Shown here one piece after another: positions 25,918-35,317 of a DNA stretch of 64,000 nucleotides. Below the pieces are notes generated by a model. That model searched no databases, was not told where the DNA came from, and worked only from the letters and a program-made list of their open reading frames with translations. The stretch spans positions 2,108,001 to 2,172,000 of the forward strand of contig NZ_JATACI010000002.1 in NCBI RefSeq assembly GCF_037892195.1, read 5' to 3'. The DNA is from Yoonia sp. GPGPB17. Lineage in GTDB: Bacteria; Pseudomonadota; Alphaproteobacteria; Rhodobacterales; Rhodobacteraceae. Within the stretch, counting starts at the first letter, position 1. Each line of letters starts with the position of its first letter. A program made the translations under genes and the position numbers.

Positions 25918-28269
25918 ATGGCGAAGCCGCAAGCGAAAGAAACAGAGAACGAGAAGGATAGCTTCGTTGACGAACTGAAGCCGGGCACCAAACTGATGCA
26001 CGGCCAGTATACGATCGAGAGCTTCCTGAATGCTGGCGGTTTCGGCATCACGTATCTTGCCCGCGATAGCCTGGACCGTAAGGTTGTCATCAAAGAGTGT
26101 TTCCCTGGCGCGTTCTGCCGCCGCAGCCGCTATGTGGTGCAGGCCCGTTCGCGTGCGCACCAGAATGAATTGAAGTCCATTGTGCGCCTTTTTGTGCAAG
26201 AGGCCCGCAGCCTTGCAAAACTGGATCACCCCAACATCGTTGGCGTGCACCAGGTGTTTGAAGACAATGAGACCGCTTACATGGCGCTCGACTTTGTGAC
26301 TGGTCGCGATCTGCTGGACACCATCGAAGATCCGAACCATGGCCTGAACCCAAGCCAGATCAAGTCGATCTTGAAAGAGGTTCTTGGTGCCGTCAGCTTT
26401 ATTCACGATCAGGGCATCCTGCACCGTGATATCTCTCCCGACAACATTCTGATCAATAAGGACTTCCATCCTGTTTTGATCGACTTTGGTGCTGCCCGTG
26501 AAGAAGCCACCAAGCAAAGCCGGGTTCTGTCAGCCTTGCGCGTGGTCAAAGACGGCTATTCCCCGCAGGAATTCTACATTGCCGGGTCCGAGCAAAGCCC
26601 AAGCAGTGACCTTTATGCATTGGGTGCGTCTTTCTATCACCTAATCAATGGTGATGTGCCGCCGAACTCTCAGGCCCGTCTGGCCGCCATCGCATCAGGT
26701 GAACCTGATCCGTATCAGCCGCTTTCAGGTCGTTTCGACGAATACGAGCCCGAATTCCTGGCGGCGATGGACAAGGCCCTCGCTGTACTGCCGAAAGATC
26801 GTGTTCAGTCCGCAAAGGACTGGATTGCGATGATGGACGGCACACATAGCAATGTCACACCCCTTAACGTTGGTGCACCTATTGCTGCAGAAGAGGATGA
26901 TGACGCCACCTTAGCGGCACCAATGGTTGCCGCGCAGCAAAAATCCAAGATGCCTTTGCTGCTTGGCTCTGCTGCCGCAGTTGCACTGCTCGTCGGTGTC
27001 GGCGTTATGACAATGACCGGCGGCGATGAAACCCCGGTTGCACAAGAGCCAACCCCGGCGGTTGAAGCACCTGTTGTGGCCGAAGCCCCAGCAAGTGAAG
27101 AACCTGCCGAGGAGCTACCTTCCTTCCTGACGACGCCAACGGAAACCCCTGAGCCAACCGTTGCTGAACCAACCGTTGCTGAACCAACGGTTGCTGAAAC
27201 TGTGGCAGAACCAGCGCCGGTCGTGCCTGAACCTACGCCTGCACCCGTCGAAGAAGAAGTCGCAGTTGTTGAGCCGGTTGCGCCATCTGTTGCCGAGGAA
27301 TTGGCCGAAGAACTGGCCGTGACCGAGACCCCACAGATCGCCGGTGACCCAACCGTAATTGCCGAGCAGGAAAGCGTTGTTCCACCCGCCGTCGTCGAAG
27401 GCCCTGAAGCCGGTGATGCGCTGACCCCGACTGTGCGCCCATCCGTACGCCCAGAGGCTGTCGAACTTGCCGCTTTACCTGAGCCCGAGCCTCTGCCCGA
27501 GCCGGTTGCGACACCACGTCCTGTCAGCGAAGAGCCTACAACAGGCACAGCCCTTCCCGAAGCAGTCGCAAACCGCCCTGTCGCAACATCACAGATTGCC
27601 GAAGTCGATTTGCCTTCAACACCAGAAACAGTTGAAGCCATCGGTAGCGGCCCTGAAGTGGAAATTGCCGCGGTTACCCCAGGCAACGAGCTCGCAACTG
27701 CGCAGGTTGCGGCCGATTGGGGCGTCCAGCTGCCATTTGTTGCTGCTGGTGAACGATCCAACATCATCGCAGAGGCGGGTCCGATTTCACCTGTATGGGT
27801 TGAACCTGGCCTAGTTATCACTGGCGTGAACGGTGTGGATGTTGAAGCAATCGCCGATATTCCTGGTGTTCTGCGTGAACAAGCCGGTGCTCCGGAAGAA
27901 TCGCCAACTATTGCGGTTGCGTTCAACACCCTTGATCCGTCAACCGGCGAAGCACTTCTGCAAAACTGGATTTTGCCCGTCGTCCAGAGCGTTGAGTTGG
28001 AAGATGGCACTAAGTTTGAAACGGTTTATGCCGGTTCTGGATGGCGCACCTCGGTCGTTGCACTGGATGCAGGCCAGACAGGCGGGTTGGAAGTTGGCGA
28101 CGTTATTACATCCTACATCCCTACAGGTGAGGTTATTGATCAGCGCGACTCGATGGTAGATTTGTTTGAGCGCGAACTCGACGGCGGTACAGAACAGTTC
28201 ATGTTCGCCGTACAACGCGGTGGTAGCCTGTGGGTTGCGTCGCTCGCCTCAAAAGGCACGACACAGTAA
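25918..28269 (+). CDS. transmembrane Ser/Thr protein kinase with periplasmic PDZ-like domains
   Basis: A 783-residue Hanks-type kinase. The cytoplasmic domain (about residues 28-300) has the glycine loop NAGGFGITYLA, the ATP lysine in VVIKECFPG, the catalytic loop HRDISPDNIL, and IDFGAAR in place of the DFG segment, so it should be active. One membrane helix lies near residues 345-363 (LLLGSAAAVALLVGVGVM). Then comes a long Pro/Glu/Val-rich linker with a 15-base tandem repeat, and a C-terminal part with two PDZ-like stretches (WVEPGLVITGVNGVDV, LEVGDVITSYIPTGEV). First gene of a signalling module with FHA, PP2C and GTPase genes; it probably senses an envelope signal. Confidence 0.9.
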   Translation: MAKPQAKETENEKDSFVDELKPGTKLMHGQYTIESFLNAGGFGITYLARDSLDRKVVIKECFPGAFCRRSRYVVQARSRAHQNELKSIVRLFVQEARSLAKLDHPNIVGVHQVFEDNETAYMALDFVTGRDLLDTIEDPNHGLNPSQIKSILKEVLGAVSFIHDQGILHRDISPDNILINKDFHPVLIDFGAAREEATKQSRVLSALRVVKDGYSPQEFYIAGSEQSPSSDLYALGASFYHLINGDVPPNSQARLAAIASGEPDPYQPLSGRFDEYEPEFLAAMDKALAVLPKDRVQSAKDWIAMMDGTHSNVTPLNVGAPIAAEEDDDATLAAPMVAAQQKSKMPLLLGSAAAVALLVGVGVMTMTGGDETPVAQEPTPAVEAPVVAEAPASEEPAEELPSFLTTPTETPEPTVAEPTVAEPTVAETVAEPAPVVPEPTPAPVEEEVAVVEPVAPSVAEELAEELAVTETPQIAGDPTVIAEQESVVPPAVVEGPEAGDALTPTVRPSVRPEAVELAALPEPEPLPEPVATPRPVSEEPTTGTALPEAVANRPVATSQIAEVDLPSTPETVEAIGSGPEVEIAAVTPGNELATAQVAADWGVQLPFVAAGERSNIIAEAGPISPVWVEPGLVITGVNGVDVEAIADIPGVLREQAGAPEESPTIAVAFNTLDPSTGEALLQNWILPVVQSVELEDGTKFETVYAGSGWRTSVVALDAGQTGGLEVGDVITSYIPTGEVIDQRDSMVDLFERELDGGTEQFMFAVQRGGSLWVASLASKGTTQ
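27151..27195 (+). repeat. 15-base tandem repeat, three copies
   Basis: Units GAGCCAACCGTTGCT, GAACCAACCGTTGCT and GAACCAACGGTTGCT encode (E)PTVA repeated three times inside the periplasmic linker of the kinase. Copy number could vary between strains and change linker length. Confidence 0.85.
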
Positions 28270-28327
28270 TACGGTATAGTATGCTTCGAAGTGTGCTAGC
28301 GTTATGTAAATTGAAAAGGTGGCTAAG

Positions 28328-29181
28328 ATGAAATTCATTCGTGATCTGCTTGGTAAAAAACGCAATGAAGAGACCTCGCGGTATGTGCCGCCGGTTGAAT
28401 CTCTTGAGCAATCATATCGCGACACAATCGGATCGATGGTCGATGATACAGGATCGCTGGAGGAGCCGAACCCTGGTGATGTGGCGCCCAGTGATGTCCT
28501 GACCAAAGAGGTGCGCATTGTCGCCCCCGACCCGAAGCTTAAGCACCTACCGAAGCCGCCGCCGTCAATATCTGGGATATGGAGGACGACGGGACATCAA
28601 CCGCGCTGCCCGAACCAACGGCCCCGGCAGCACCGGCGGCATCTGCCCCGGTGGCTGAACCCGCTGTGGCCTCGGCTGCGGCAGCCCGGTCCCCGGCCCG
28701 GTCGCGCCGCACAAAAACGCGCCTGATTGGTTTTGATAAATCTGATGGTGATGTTGTTGACTTGTTCAACGACAGTCCAAAGGCCGCACCGGCGAAAAAC
28801 GTGAAGTTCCCGGTGGGCTGGATTGTCGTGACAGAAGGTCCAGGGCGCGGCGAAAGCTTTTCCCTGCTGTCTGGTATGTCGCAGATTGGCCGTGGCGAAG
28901 ATCAGGCCATCCAGCTTGATTTCGGCGACAACTCGATCTCGCGCAGCAATCACGCCGCCATTGTCTATGATGCTGACACGAAAGAATTCTTGCTTGGTCA
29001 TGGCGGTAAATCGAATATTGTACGCTTGAATGACAAGCCGTTGATTAGCAATGAAACGCTAAAAACGGGTGACGTGATCCGCATTGGTGAAACCGTTTTG
29101 CGCTTTGTTGCCCTATGCGACAAGTCATTCAACTGGTCGGACGGTACGACCGAGGAGGACGAAGATGTGGCGATCGCCTGA
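28328..29181 (+). CDS. FHA-domain protein (frame broken at about 28540)
   Basis: Phosphothreonine-binding adaptor. I start at 28328 (MKFIRDLLGKKRN) after AAGGTGG; a GTG at 28319 is the alternative. The first 70 residues are charged and probably disordered. The C-terminal FHA domain shows SQIGRGEDQAIQL, NSISRSNHAAIVYD and KTGDVIRIGETVLRF. At 28537-28544 the sequence reads GCTTAAGC; replacing it by GCTGGC gives PKLAPTEAAAV and joins the two halves. It overlaps the phosphatase start by 17 bases. A partner or substrate of the upstream kinase by position. Confidence 0.83.
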
Positions 29182-30220
29182 ACCACGTTTTGACGTCGCA
29201 TCTGCGATTTGTCAGGGCGGGCGCGACTACCAAGAAGACGCTATTGTCACGGATTTTCCCTTTGGGGCGGATAGTGGCGTGGTTGTACTTGCTGACGGGA
29301 TGGGCGGCCATGCGGCCGGTGACGTCGCCAGTAAGATCGTCGTGACGGAAGTCTTTAGTGAACTGAAGTTCGAAAGCGCAAATTTTGCCGACTTCGAAAG
29401 CGAAATTCCGCGTTTCCTGTCTGAATCTGCATCCAATGCGAACAGCTATGTGCGCGAACATGTGCAATCCCACCCTGAAACCCGAGGCATGGGTGCAACT
29501 CTTGTATCTGTCGTGCTGGTCGAAAACCGGATGTATTGGATGTCGATTGGCGACAGCCCGCTTTATCATTACCGCGCCGGTAAGATGCAGCAGCTGAACG
29601 AAGACCATTCGATGGCGCCGCAGATTGATTTTATGGTCAAGCAAGGCCTGCTTGATGAAGAATCCGGCAAGAACCATCCTGACCGCAACTGTCTGACCTC
29701 TGTGATCCTTGGTGATCGCGTGGCCAAGTCGGATTGCCCGAAAACACCCTTTGAATTGCAGGTCGGCGATATCGTTGTCGTCTCAAGTGACGGCTTGCAG
29801 TATCTGGAAGATCCCAAGATCCAAAAGATCCTGCACCGGTATCGCCGCAAGAAGGCCGCGGAAATTGCGGGCTATCTTTTGGAAGCCATTGAGACATTGG
29901 CAGATCCCGATCAGGACAATTGCACCTTCTCGGTCATCAAGCTGAACCACAACAAGCCGGTGATCCGCGCCATCCGTGCCAAGCCCGTCGGCCATGTTGA
30001 CGCAGCAACCAGCAATGTCACGCGCGTAGTCGAGCTGGACGAGGTCGAGAAAGTTGCCGAAAAGCCTGAAAGCAAGCCCGCTGCGGCCAATAAATCAGAG
30101 CCCACGGTGATCAAAGAGGTCAAACCGCTCAAGAAAGTTGAGCTGAACGATGACATTGACATGACAGAGGAGGTTGATGCGGCTGAGCCGCTTACTAAGA
30201 TTGCCGCCGGAGGTAAGTAA
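29165..30220 (+). CDS. PP2C-family Ser/Thr phosphatase
   Basis: Mn/Mg-dependent phosphatase of 351 residues that should reverse the kinase. Motifs in order: GRDYQEDA, VLADGMGGHAAGD, TRGMGATLVSVVL, VVSSDGLQYL and DQDNCTFSVIKL, which together carry the metal-binding aspartates. The catalytic domain ends near residue 265. The last 85 residues are Lys/Glu/Val-rich and probably flexible. The start at 29165 lies within the end of the FHA gene; the stop overlaps the next start as TAATG. Confidence 0.92.
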   Translation: MWRSPEPRFDVASAICQGGRDYQEDAIVTDFPFGADSGVVVLADGMGGHAAGDVASKIVVTEVFSELKFESANFADFESEIPRFLSESASNANSYVREHVQSHPETRGMGATLVSVVLVENRMYWMSIGDSPLYHYRAGKMQQLNEDHSMAPQIDFMVKQGLLDEESGKNHPDRNCLTSVILGDRVAKSDCPKTPFELQVGDIVVVSSDGLQYLEDPKIQKILHRYRRKKAAEIAGYLLEAIETLADPDQDNCTFSVIKLNHNKPVIRAIRAKPVGHVDAATSNVTRVVELDEVEKVAEKPESKPAAANKSEPTVIKEVKPLKKVELNDDIDMTEEVDAAEPLTKIAAGGK

Positions 30221-31705
30221 TGTCAGAATCAATCACTGGGGAACCGGGTTCAGGCTGAACTCGAGCAGGCCGTACAAAGTGGCCTGCTTCCTGATTCCGT
30301 ACAACCCAAAGCCGAACAACTTCTCACGCGCCTGCAAAAACCGGTGCGTGTCGCTTTGTTGGGCATGCCAGGGTCAGGTAAATCGGCCATTTTGAACTTG
30401 CTGGTTGGTCAGGATGTAATCCCTGATGGTGTGCGGCTCCCAACATTGGAACTTGCTTATGGTGACGCTGAAAAAGCAATCTGTACGCTGCCGGATGGAT
30501 CAAAAACCGCATTGGACCACATAGATACGGCCGAGATTGCCGCAATGTCGCCGGTTTTTGTGGAAATGCGGATGCCGCTCCCTGCGTTACGCAAGATCTC
30601 ACTGCTTGAAGTTGTCGCCCCCAACGATCCCAACGCAATCCACCGTGCCTCGCAATGGGCGGCGAAACGATGCGATGTGACGCTCTGGTCAACACGCGGC
30701 TTTAACGAAACCGAGCAACGGATTTGGGGCACAATGCCCGATCTGACCAAGGATCACGCCTTTTGCATGATCACGCGTGCTGATTTTCTAAAAACAGAAG
30801 GTATGCTGGAAACGACGGTCGGTGCAGTGAAGCTTGCGGCAAAGGATGAGTTTGCCGAAGTACTGCCAATAGCCACAACCCAGGCAATCAATGCACGCCG
30901 TACTGACGGCACCGTTGACAAAGTTGCTATGCGCGACAGCGGCGGCTCGGCGCTGATATCAGCCGTGCTCAAACAAGTGGAACGCGGGCGGCAATCAGCC
31001 GTAGATATGGCTGATATGATGCTGCATCAACATGCTGACCTATTGGCACGAGCGCCCCAGCAGACCACTGCGCCCGCAGCGGAGCCCGAGCCCAAGGCAA
31101 CGGAAGAGACAGCCACAGTCAACACCGATGCGTCTGTCTCAGAACCCACACCTGTCACAGAACCAGTTCCGGAAGAGGCACCTGTCCCTGCGCCTACCCT
31201 GGACGAACCAGAGGAACCAGCCGAGGCCAAACCTGCCGCTCAAGATGCAATTTCCCGCCTGCGCGAGATTGCAAAGCGCAAGAACGTATCGCGGGATGCC
31301 GCCGCAGATGCCGCCGCTGCCGCCGCCGCAGAAGCTGCGGCAGAGATCGCCGAGGCAAAGGCGCTTGCAGCCCTCAAACCAGCCACCCGTGATGCCTATA
31401 CCCATGTCATCACCTATATCGAGGAGCGCGGCACCGAGCTTGCCGCAGTGCTGGAAGAACAAGGCGACAATGGGGCGGCGGAAGTAATGGCGCTGACTGC
31501 GGATCACATTCAGTGGCTTTGCGACTACCTGAATGAAAATGGGGACGATGCGGATCAGTCATTGCAGCGCGCACGGGACACCGCATTTGATGCAGCAGAT
31601 ATGGTGCAGTTAATGCAAATGGAAAAACGTGACGACGTGGCCCTTGAAGCCGTGAGCCTTATGCTCCAAATTAAGCGAGAGTTGCAGGCGGATCTTGCCG
31701 CTTAA
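30220..31705 (+). CDS. P-loop GTPase-like protein with coiled, Ala-rich C-terminus (frame broken at about 30240)
   Basis: The ATG at 30220 overlaps the phosphatase stop and gives MSESITG. One surplus G in GGGG at 30238-30241 then ends this frame, and the protein continues as NRVQAELEQAVQSGLLPDS in the next. The P-loop is LLGMPGSGKSA, and a possible G4 base motif is TRAD. After a Pro/Glu/Thr-rich stretch (about residues 280-340) there is a long Ala/Glu-rich segment, probably a coiled coil, and a helical C-terminus. Family not recognised beyond a P-loop NTPase. It sits between the phosphatase and two dynamin-like genes, and I infer a joint role. Confidence 0.75.
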
Positions 31706-31866
31706 GTTGCAGTAAATCTTGTAGAAATTTTAGTGAATACGTCATACTTTTGCCGCGCTGGTCTGTTTCCATTACGGCAATAAAGATGGTGTTATTGTTG
31801 CTATTTGGCTGCGGGTGGAACAGATGATAATGCTAGTGCGATAAAAATGCTAAGGACGAAACTAGG

Positions 31867-33958
31867 ATGAAGATGGAAGAGGTCGCAAATGAGGATGGGT
31901 TAGCCGTCCCACCAAAACAGCTGCCCTTCATGCGACTTGGCCTGGAAAAGCTGGATACGTTCCATGATGAAGTCGTCGACCTAGAGGCGACACTTGGCGA
32001 TGTCGTCAAACTTGGCGGGCAAGATGCTGAAAAGAAAGCCGCTCGCCTTATCAAGCAGTTACGCGCGTTTGAACCTAGTATCACGATGATTGGTCAGATC
32101 AAAGCAGGTAAGACATCTTTGGTTAACGCCATGATCGGCCGACCGGATTTGCTGCTGCAGCGGATGTAAACCCGTGGACGTCGGTTGTCACATCGCTTCA
32201 CCTTAACGCGCCCCTGCCCGAAGACGCCCCAACGGCGACGTTTCAGTTCTTCAGCCAAGGGGAATGGGATCATCTGGTCGAGAATGGTGGCCGAATCGGT
32301 GAGCTTTCTGAGCGTGCTTAAGCGCCGACGATGAGTTGGAGAAAGTCCGCGTACAGATCGCAGAGATGCGCGAAAAGACCAAGCAGCGCCTGGGTCGCAA
32401 GTTCGAATTGTTGCTGGGACAGAAACATAACTACGCCGAATTGAGCGATGAATTGGTCCAGCGCTACGTCTGCATGGGCGACGATTTTGAGGATATGGAC
32501 GAAGAAGATCAGCAAGGTCAGTTCGCCGATATCACCAAATCAGCTGATCTCTATCTGTCGGCCGACAAAATCCCGATGCCGATCTGTATTCGCGACACGC
32601 CAGGCGTCAACGATACTTTTATGATGCGCGAACAGATCACGATCAATGCGCTGCGCGACAGCCGCATTTGCGTGGTTGTTCTATCGGCGCATCAGGCGCT
32701 CAGCTCAATGGATATGGGCCTGATCCGTCTGATTTCGAACGTCAAGGCGCGCGAGGTTGTGATCTTTGTCAACCGGATCGATGAATTGTCGAACCCCGGT
32801 GAACAGGTCCCTGAAATTCGCGACAGCATCTTGCAGACTTTGGCCGATAATAACGGCCCCGAAAATCCTCAGGTGATTTTCGGCAGCGCCTATTGGGCCA
32901 ACATTGCCTTGTCTGACGACCTTGATGACATCGTCGAGGACAGCGCCGAAGCCATGTTTAACTGGGCCGAAGCCGCGCTAAGTGCTGAAACCGCGGGTAT
33001 GGATACCAAGGAACTGGTCTGGCATCTTTCTGGCGTGCCACAGTTGTACCGCGCCTTGTCTGAACGTATCGCCGAAGGCCCCGGCGCCGAAATCCTGTCA
33101 GCCTCGCGCAAACGCGCCCTGAACCTTGTGGGCGGCGTGCGTGCATCGAACGCTGTCGTATCCATGCGTCTTGATGGCGACACGGTCGAGGTGATGTCGG
33201 GCGACAAGCTGGCAAAGCACCTGACCGAATTGGAGGCTCAAAGCCTGCAGTCCCTTGATGAGCGCCTTGATATTGCGTTCCAACAGTTTGGGTCGCGCGT
33301 CGACCAATCGCATAAACGCTTTCTGGATCGTGCTTTGGAATCCCTGTTGCAGCACCTGGAAACCAATGGCGAAGAAGAGATTTGGCAATATAGCCCCGAT
33401 GGCTTGCGCATGTTGTTACGCACCAGCTATCAGGTGATGCGCCGCAACGTCACCGCGACCTGTCAGGATGTCTATGGTGCGGCGGCGGCCGATTTGGCCA
33501 ATACCTATCGCTCGGCCTTTGGTGTGGATGTTGAGAACTTTACCATCACGCCCCCCGCCCCACCTGAAATCCCAGCACCTGTGTCATTGGGTCAAACCAT
33601 CGCACTTGATCTGCAAACCTCTTGGTGGAAAGGCTGGTGGAAACGGCGCAAAGGGTATCGTGCCTTTGCCAGTGGTTTTTACGACCTGATTGAAGCCGAA
33701 ACGGCGCCAATCGTTGACGAACTCAAGGTCCGTCAAGCAGATGATATCCGGGCACGCGCGCAGGCTGAATTGCGTGAGTTCCATGCGGAACAGCGCGCTA
33801 TCCTGGCGGATATCAGCAGCAAATCAGAAATCGCCATTGACGATTTAGAAGACATTTTCGGTATTACTGCCCAGCAAGAACGGGATGAGCTGTTTGATTA
33901 CATCTTCGAAGAGCTGAGCGAAGGTGAACCAGTTTTAGCGGTTGGAGTGAGTAAATGA
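31867..33958 (+). CDS. dynamin-like GTPase, first of a pair (two frame breaks)
   Basis: Bacterial dynamin-family protein of about 695 residues. The GTPase motifs are complete across the three frames: G1 GQIKAGKTSL, G2 NPWTSVVTS, G3 DTPGVND, G4 NRID. The long helical part that follows (for example SLDERLDIAFQQFG) suggests a stalk region. A WWKGWWKRRK stretch near residue 570 is a plausible membrane-inserting paddle. Breaks are at 32151-32160 (GCTGCTGCAG) and at 32316-32323 (GCTTAAGC, where GCTGGC restores the frame). It is coupled by ATGA to the second dynamin-like gene. Confidence 0.84.
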
Positions 33959-34842
33959 GTTTAGGTGAACCGAAATCGGGCACACGGCGAAAGCCGCGCA
34001 TCGCCCTTATGGGCGAATTCAGCGCAGGGAAAAGCACGCTGTCCAATCTTTTGATGGGGCAACGCCCGCTGCCCGAAAAGGTGACTGCGACCCGGCTGTC
34101 CCCAGTCTGGATATCGTATGGCGCGGGCGCACCATACCGCGTTGATGTCGATGGCACGACTGAACCCGTTGATATTGAAAACCTTGAAAGCATCCCGGTC
34201 GAGCAAACCCGTAACATCCGCCTGTTTCTCGAAGCGGATATCTTGGAAGTCTGCGACTTGATCGACTTTCCCGGCATCTCGGATCCTAATATGTCATCTG
34301 CCGTCTGGGAGCGCATGCTGCCAGAGGTTGACGCCGTGATATGGTGCACGCATGCCACTCAGGCCTGGCGCCAATCCGAGGCTGCGGTATGGAATGACAT
34401 GCCCCAAGCCGTGCGTGAAAACTCAACCCTGCTGATTACCCGCTTTGATAAGCTGACAAACGATAAAGACCGTGGCCGCGTGATCAAACGCGTGATGCGA
34501 GAAACGGATGGTCAGTTTGGCGGCACTTTCCCTGTGTCCCTTTTGCAAGCAATTCAGGCTTGCGATGACTATGATAAGTGGGATGCCAGCGGTGCGGGGC
34601 CTTTTACGTCACACCTGATTGATATGATCGAAAAACTAACAGCGCTCACTGCCCGTACCGAACTGCCGCTTTACAATGTGGACAGCCTAAGCGATGTGCC
34701 ACAGCCTGTTGCCGCACCTATCAGCCCGCGCCGTGTCCAGCGCGCACCAGAGAGCAGCCGCCCCAAGCGCGAGCGTTCGCGTCTCGAGACCCCTGAAGAC
34801 CTGCCAACGTCCATCGCTGATCCCATTTTCCGCTCGTCTTGA
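33955..34842 (+). CDS. dynamin-like GTPase, second of a pair (short form)
   Basis: Dynamin-family GTPase of 295 residues with G1 MGEFSAGKSTL, the switch threonines VTATRLSP, G3 DFPGISD and G4 TRFDKL. It has the GTPase domain and little helical stalk; the tail is basic and Ser/Arg-rich (RRVQRAPESSRPKRERSR). It starts on the stop of its longer neighbour (ATGA). Bacterial dynamins often work as unequal pairs (for example the Cj-DLP and Leo systems), so a heteromeric assembly with 31867-33958 is likely. Intact as read. Confidence 0.84.
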   Translation: MSLGEPKSGTRRKPRIALMGEFSAGKSTLSNLLMGQRPLPEKVTATRLSPVWISYGAGAPYRVDVDGTTEPVDIENLESIPVEQTRNIRLFLEADILEVCDLIDFPGISDPNMSSAVWERMLPEVDAVIWCTHATQAWRQSEAAVWNDMPQAVRENSTLLITRFDKLTNDKDRGRVIKRVMRETDGQFGGTFPVSLLQAIQACDDYDKWDASGAGPFTSHLIDMIEKLTALTARTELPLYNVDSLSDVPQPVAAPISPRRVQRAPESSRPKRERSRLETPEDLPTSIADPIFRSS

Positions 34843-34923
34843 TGGCAAACGCCTTCGCGGGCCTTTCACAAGCAACATAATTGCCGTAGTCATATCTGGA
34901 CGTATTTAAAATGCAGGCTGCTA

Positions 34924-35286
34924 ATGGTTGTTGATGAGTTGGATGCTCTGCGGGAAAGGTTTGAAGGCTGCACTGCGCTGGCCTTTGCGGACCTGTCTAC
35001 AAAGATGATCCTTGTAACTGACTCCGGTTCAAATCTTCGGCGAGAAGCGTTGGATGTTCTCTGCGCCGAAGCCGCGTTGTTGTTGGGGGCGAACGGAATG
35101 CCGGCCTTGGCTGAACAGCCAAGCGACATTGCTTCTGTCACAAGCCCATCACAGTTGCGTGTATTTCTGCGCGCCACGCAAGAACCGAATGATGTTTTAT
35201 GTTGTATCTGCAATCCAAAGCTGGATGCAGATGCCTTTGTTGCTGATGCCTGCGCCTGTCTTGACCGCATAAGTGGCGGCGAATGA
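34924..35286 (+). CDS. 120-residue protein, possible roadblock/LC7-like fold
   Basis: Function not recognised. The apparent order is helix (DELDALRERFEG), two strands (ALAFADLST, KMILVTDSG), helix (ALDVLCAEAALLLG), strands (QLRVFLRA, DVLCCICN) and a final helix (FVADACACLDRI). This is the layout of roadblock/LC7 (MglB-type) proteins, which act with small GTPases, but the match is by eye only. It lies just downstream of the GTPase genes on the same strand, which makes a regulatory role with them attractive. Confidence 0.6.
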   Translation: MVVDELDALRERFEGCTALAFADLSTKMILVTDSGSNLRREALDVLCAEAALLLGANGMPALAEQPSDIASVTSPSQLRVFLRATQEPNDVLCCICNPKLDADAFVADACACLDRISGGE

Positions 35287-35317
35287 AAAGAAGTAACGAA
35301 GAGCTGGAAACGGGCTG

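Noticed and set aside
26805..28010. A 401-residue open frame on the minus strand inside the kinase gene
   Set aside because: It mirrors the Pro/Glu/Val-rich linker and is Ser/Thr/Gly-rich low complexity, with no domain. It is a shadow of biased codon use.
28537..28544. Programmed frameshifting at GCTTAAGC
   Set aside because: The same 8-mer lies in unrelated genes, there is no heptameric slippery site with a following structure, and the shift needed differs from plain -1 slippage at that position. Error is more economical.
25918..30220. Kinase, FHA and PP2C as the control genes of a type VI secretion system
   Set aside because: No tss genes (sheath, ClpV, TssM, VgrG) are in the window. The downstream genes are GTPases instead.
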